Source: Flavobacteriales bacterium CG_4_9_14_3_um_filter_32_8
GTDB taxonomy: Bacteria > Bacteroidota > Bacteroidia > Flavobacteriales_E > Vicingaceae
Length of the DNA stretch: 9,653 bases
Reading direction: 5' to 3'
Assembly (NCBI GenBank): GCA_002790175.1
Contig: PFUQ01000021.1
Span: 1,309 to 10,961 of the forward strand
Made by a program: the position numbers and the translations under genes. The notes beneath the pieces were generated by a model. The model ran no database searches and had not been told where the DNA came from. It worked only from the letters and a program-made list of their open reading frames with translations. Positions within the stretch are counted from its first letter, which is position 1. Each line of letters begins with the position of its first letter. Below are positions 7,036-9,653 of this stretch, in pieces.

Positions 7036-8850
7036 ATGTTTTACAAACAAAAAATACAAACCATGATGAAAAATAAAAAACAGTTCCTTATCTATACGAT
7101 ATTGATAGTTGGAGGAATAATAATTGGACGAGTGATTTTTGGTGGCACTAAAGAAAATTCTTCACAACAAATTTCATCCAACGAAAACATAGAACAAAAA
7201 GCAGAAGTATGGACCTGCTCCATGCACCCACAAATTAGAAAAAGCCAGCCTGGGAAATGCCCGATTTGTGGAATGGATTTAATTCCACTTGCTTTGGAAG
7301 AAAATATTGGTGAAGAAATGAATCGTATTAGCTTAAGCGAAAGTGCTATTAAAATTGCTGATGTACAAACTTTTATCATACAAAAAGCTTCACCAACTAA
7401 AGAAATTCGTCTTACCGGAAAAATTAAACCTGATGAACGAAAAACGAATGTGATAACCGCACGTTTTGCAGGAAGAATAGAAAAATTGTATGTCAATTTT
7501 ACAGGTCAACAAGTGCAGCAAGGCGAAAAGTTGGCTAGCATTTATTCGCCCGATTTAATTACCGCACAAAAAGAATTATTTGAAGCCTTTAAGTTTAAAC
7601 AAAGCCATCCAGAATACTACCAAGCAGCTAAAAACAAACTCAAACTTTGGTCGCTAACCGAAAAACAAATCGAACAAATTGAGCAAAATGGTGAACCTCA
7701 AAATTATTTCGACATTCTTTCTCCATTATCGGGAACAATTATGAAAAAAGAAGTAGCGTTAGGTGATTATTTAAACGAAGGCACACTGCTTTTTGAAATC
7801 GCTAATCTTTCAACAGTGTGGGTGCTATTTGATGCTTATGAAAGTGATTTACCATGGATTAAAACCACTGATAAAGTAACTTTTGAAGTACAATCTCAAC
7901 CTGGAAAACAATTTAACAACACTATTACTTTTATCGACCCAGTAGTAAATGCCCAAACACGAGTGGCATCGGTTCGTACAGAAATAAGTAATTCAGACAA
8001 TTTACTTAAACCTGAAATGTTTGTAAAAGGCATTATTCAAGCAAAAATTCCAGCAGTTCAAAACGCTTTTGTTATTCCAAAATCATCAGTTTTATGGACT
8101 GGTAAAAAAGCAGTAGTTTATGTAAAAGTAAAAGAACAAGCGAAACCTACCTTCGAATATCGAGAAATTATATTGGGAGAAGACGCTGGAAATTTTTATG
8201 TGGTTAAAAATGGTTTACAAGAAGGCGAAGAAATTGTTACCAACGGAGTATTTAAAATAGATGCTGCAGCACAATTGGCAGGCAAACAAAGCATGATGAA
8301 TGCAGAAGGAGAAAAAGTTTCGTTAGGACACGAACATGATGGAATGGATATGTCTTCAACAGCTAAAAGTGCTTCATCAGAGAAATCATTAACCATAAAT
8401 GCTACTACAAAAAAAGCATTACAGCCCATTTTCCAGGAATACTTATTAATGAAAGATGCGTTAACTGCCGATGATTTTAGTAAAGCTAAAAAATCGGGAA
8501 TAAATCTTCAAACGGAGTTATCGAAAATAAAAATGTCGCTTTTTACTGGTGAAGCTCATACGATTTGGATGAAACACAGCAAAAAAATTCAAGAAGCGTT
8601 AAAACATGTTCAACATTTTAGCACCATTGAAGAAATAAGAAAAGTGTTCCAAATCATATCGGATGAAATGATAGCAATAACAAACTCTTTTAAACCAAAC
8701 GACAAAATTATTTACATTGAACATTGCCCGATGGCAAATGAAAATAAAGGGGCTGATTGGCTGAGTTTGGAAAAGGGAATCAAAAACCCCTATTTTGGAA
8801 AAAAAATGTTGAAATGTGGTGAAGTAAAAAAAATAATAAATATCAAATAA
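7036..8850 (+). CDS. cusB: CusB-type periplasmic adaptor (membrane fusion protein) with N-terminal heavy-metal-binding domain and C-terminal DUF3347
   Basis: The protein (604 aa from this start) links pump and channel. An uncleaved or signal-like membrane anchor lies at about 16-37. A heavy-metal-binding domain follows, with WTCSMHP (Cys61, Met63, His64) and KCPICGMDL (Cys75, Cys78, Met80). The adaptor core comes next: barrel-sandwich half (RFAGRIEKLYVNFTGQQV), a short helical hairpin (about 175-220), the second half (SPLSGTIMKKEV), a beta-barrel and the membrane-proximal part to about 415. A linker with HEHDGMDM (432-439) could bind metal. From about 451 to the end is a DUF3347 domain with HCPMANENKGADW (Cys564, Met566) and LKCGEV (Cys594). 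In E. coli CusB, methionines receive Cu(I) from CusF; here the added domains probably do that within one chain. In-frame ATGs at 7063 and 7066 would give the cleaner start MKNKK and may be the true ones; the ATG at 7036 adds nine or ten residues. Confidence 0.9.
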   Translation: MFYKQKIQTMMKNKKQFLIYTILIVGGIIIGRVIFGGTKENSSQQISSNENIEQKAEVWTCSMHPQIRKSQPGKCPICGMDLIPLALEENIGEEMNRISLSESAIKIADVQTFIIQKASPTKEIRLTGKIKPDERKTNVITARFAGRIEKLYVNFTGQQVQQGEKLASIYSPDLITAQKELFEAFKFKQSHPEYYQAAKNKLKLWSLTEKQIEQIEQNGEPQNYFDILSPLSGTIMKKEVALGDYLNEGTLLFEIANLSTVWVLFDAYESDLPWIKTTDKVTFEVQSQPGKQFNNTITFIDPVVNAQTRVASVRTEISNSDNLLKPEMFVKGIIQAKIPAVQNAFVIPKSSVLWTGKKAVVYVKVKEQAKPTFEYREIILGEDAGNFYVVKNGLQEGEEIVTNGVFKIDAAAQLAGKQSMMNAEGEKVSLGHEHDGMDMSSTAKSASSEKSLTINATTKKALQPIFQEYLLMKDALTADDFSKAKKSGINLQTELSKIKMSLFTGEAHTIWMKHSKKIQEALKHVQHFSTIEEIRKVFQIISDEMIAITNSFKPNDKIIYIEHCPMANENKGADWLSLEKGIKNPYFGKKMLKCGEVKKIINIK

Positions 8851-8878
8851 CAATTAATTATAAATCTTAAAAATTAAA

Positions 8879-9310
8879 ATGATGAAAACACAAAAAGTAG
8901 TACTTGCAATGGCAATTAGTTTATTTAGCTATACAGCTTCCATGGCACAATGTGGCGACCATTCTAAAATAAAAACAGATGACTCTAAGACCAAAGTGGA
9001 AAACAAAACATCGTATGCCTGCCCCATGAAGTGTGAGGGAGAAAAAACTTACGAAAAAGAAGGGGAATGCCCTAAATGTGGAATGAATTTAACTAAAAGC
9101 GAAGTAGTAAAAAAGAGTGATTCGAAAAAGAAATCGTGTTGTGTAGCAGCTGGAGGAAAAGAGCATAAATGCGATATGCAAATGGGAAAAGAAGATAAGA
9201 ACACATCCGCGTCATACAGTTGCCCCATGAAATGTGAAGGCGATAAAACCTATACAAAAGTGGGTGATTGTCCTAAATGTGGAATGAGTTTAGAAACAAC
9301 CAAAAAATAA
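8879..9310 (+). CDS. Small exported protein with two heavy-metal-binding repeats, probable periplasmic copper-binding protein
   Basis: This 143-residue protein has an N-terminal signal peptide (hydrophobic 8-17, likely cleavage around MAQ at 22-24). Cys25 follows Gln, so the lipobox is poor. Two copies of a heavy-metal-binding domain lie at 46-71 and 113-138, each with CPMKCEG, then CPKCGM. Between them is a second thiol-rich patch, SCC (Cys95-Cys96 region) and HKCDMQMG. The rest is Lys, Asp and Ser-rich, suggesting flexible linkers. The same module type, with CSMHP in place of CPMKC, is in the adaptor encoded just upstream. Function is inferred: holding Cu(I)/Ag(I) in the periplasm and passing it to the adaptor, the job CusF does in E. 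coli with an unrelated fold. It lies 28 bases after cusB with no terminator between, so it is probably in the same transcript. The start could also be the second ATG at 8882; the difference is one residue. Confidence 0.82.
   Translation: MMKTQKVVLAMAISLFSYTASMAQCGDHSKIKTDDSKTKVENKTSYACPMKCEGEKTYEKEGECPKCGMNLTKSEVVKKSDSKKKSCCVAAGGKEHKCDMQMGKEDKNTSASYSCPMKCEGDKTYTKVGDCPKCGMSLETTKK
9014..9292 (+). repeat. Two direct copies of a 26-residue metal-binding module within the small exported protein
   Basis: Copy 1 spans 9014-9091 and copy 2 spans 9215-9292. The peptides agree at 20 of 26 positions, and all four cysteines and both methionines of each are kept. Of the 20 identical residues, 8 use different codons, so the duplication is old and the ligands are under selection. 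The 41 residues between the copies are not repeated. Confidence 0.85.
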
Positions 9311-9347
9311 TATCGAGATAGAGGCATTAAGATAAACTATAATTATG

Positions 9348-9355
9348 TAACTTTT
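9348..9355 (+). promoter_or_regulatory. Weak promoter-like element before the HMA-domain gene
   Basis: TAACTTTT matches seven of the eight positions of TAnnTTTG and lies in the 109-base gap between the small metal-binding protein and the HMA gene, 64 bases before the ATG at 9420. The gap is longer than the others in the cluster, so the HMA gene may have its own promoter. The match is imperfect and no -33 element is clear. No hairpin with a U-tract is seen after 9310. Confidence 0.2.
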
Positions 9356-9419
9356 TCGATAAATTGTATAACAAGCTATATCTGTTCAATCAATAATTTT
9401 AGGGTTAAAAATTTAGACT

Positions 9420-9653
9420 ATGAAACATACCTATAAAATAACAGGAATGAGTTGTGATGGATGTCGAACAACAGTAGAAAAGGCACTCCAAGCAATAAAT
9501 GATATTGCCAAAGCAACAGTTAGTCTACCCGATAGTGCAGTAATTGAAATGGATAAACATATTGACATTGAAGTATTGCAAGAGGCATTAACGAAGGCTG
9601 GTAATTACAGCATTACAATGTCAAATCAATCCGAAAAAAAATTAGCAACTAAA
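9420..9653 (+). CDS. HMA-domain protein, N-terminal part, probably a copper-translocating P-type ATPase; runs off the right edge
   Basis: The frame is open for 78 codons to the window end. It opens with a heavy-metal-associated domain: MKHTYKITGMSCDGC gives the GMxCxxC Cu(I)-binding loop with Cys12 and Cys15, followed by the usual beta-alpha-beta-beta-alpha-beta pattern ending near residue 68. After that the chain turns polar (SEKKLATK) and continues, so it is not a stand-alone 68-residue chaperone. There is no signal peptide, so this domain faces the cytoplasm. In Bacteroidota copper clusters, from memory, P1B-type copper ATPases often begin MKHTY with one HMA domain, a charged linker and a CPMHCEG-type domain before the membrane part. 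That makes a CopA-like ATPase the best guess, supplying the periplasmic Cus system. The alternative is a short HMA protein with a tail. The ATG chosen starts exactly where the first beta-strand of the domain should start. Confidence 0.75.
   Translation, partial: MKHTYKITGMSCDGCRTTVEKALQAINDIAKATVSLPDSAVIEMDKHIDIEVLQEALTKAGNYSITMSNQSEKKLATK

Noticed and set aside
7092..7496. Open frame of 134 codons on the minus strand inside the adaptor gene
   Set aside because: It is antisense to the metal-binding domain and first core strands of the adaptor. Its apparent Cys/His content mirrors the opposite strand and shows no family motif.
8941..8958. Possible lipoprotein signal before Cys25 of the small metal-binding protein
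   Set aside because: The residues before the cysteine are MAQ. A lipobox needs a small residue at -1, and Gln there fits a normal signal-peptidase I substrate better.
9311..9361. Arms TATCGA and TCGATA after the small metal-binding gene, as a terminator
   Set aside because: The six-base arms are 39 bases apart with no continuous stem, and no T-run directly follows the second arm.

Overview
The window comes from an AT-rich bacterial genome, most likely a member of the Bacteroidota close to the Flavobacteriales. Three things support this. The intergenic regions carry matches to the Bacteroidota -7 promoter element TAnnTTTG instead of sigma70 boxes. The reading frames lack Shine-Dalgarno sequences and have A-rich leaders. 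The gene families are typical of the phylum: a HYC_CC_PP-type small protein, an extra-long CusA, and a CusB-type adaptor ending in a DUF3347 domain.

Layout. Positions 1-1207, minus strand, hold the first ~402 codons of a large BadF/BadG/BcrA/BcrD-family protein, an activator of 2-hydroxyacyl-CoA dehydratases, which runs off the left edge. A 262-bp divergent intergenic region follows. It has one promoter-like element facing each way and an FNR/CRP-like palindrome on the activase side. From 1470 onward everything is on the plus strand and concerns copper or silver: a small exported Cys/His protein (1470-1877), a CusA-type RND pump (1967-5794), a TolC-family outer-membrane channel (5794-7026, overlapping the pump gene by one base), a CusB-type periplasmic adaptor with metal-binding domains at both ends (7036-8850), a small exported protein with two heavy-metal-binding repeats (8879-9310), and the N-terminal HMA domain of a further protein (9420 to the right edge), probably a copper P-type ATPase.

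How the genes work together. CusA, the TolC-like channel and the adaptor would form a tripartite complex spanning both membranes and driven by protons, expelling Cu(I)/Ag(I) from the periplasm. The metal-site residues of E. coli CusA (three Met, one Arg, one Glu) can all be found in this pump, which argues for monovalent copper/silver over zinc or cobalt. The two small exported Cys-rich proteins would bind metal in the periplasm. The truncated HMA gene would move metal out of the cytoplasm into the periplasm for the pump to collect. The order is A-C-B, unlike E. coli cusCFBA, and no regulator gene is visible.

Most of this is a well-formed Bacteroidota copper-efflux locus and not a new system. 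The points most worth a second look are the three-segment membrane insertion and altered proton-relay residues in CusA, the FNR-like site in front of the oxygen-sensitive activase, and the repeated metal-binding modules spread over the exported proteins. I saw no RNA genes, insertion sequences, CRISPR arrays or convincing terminators.
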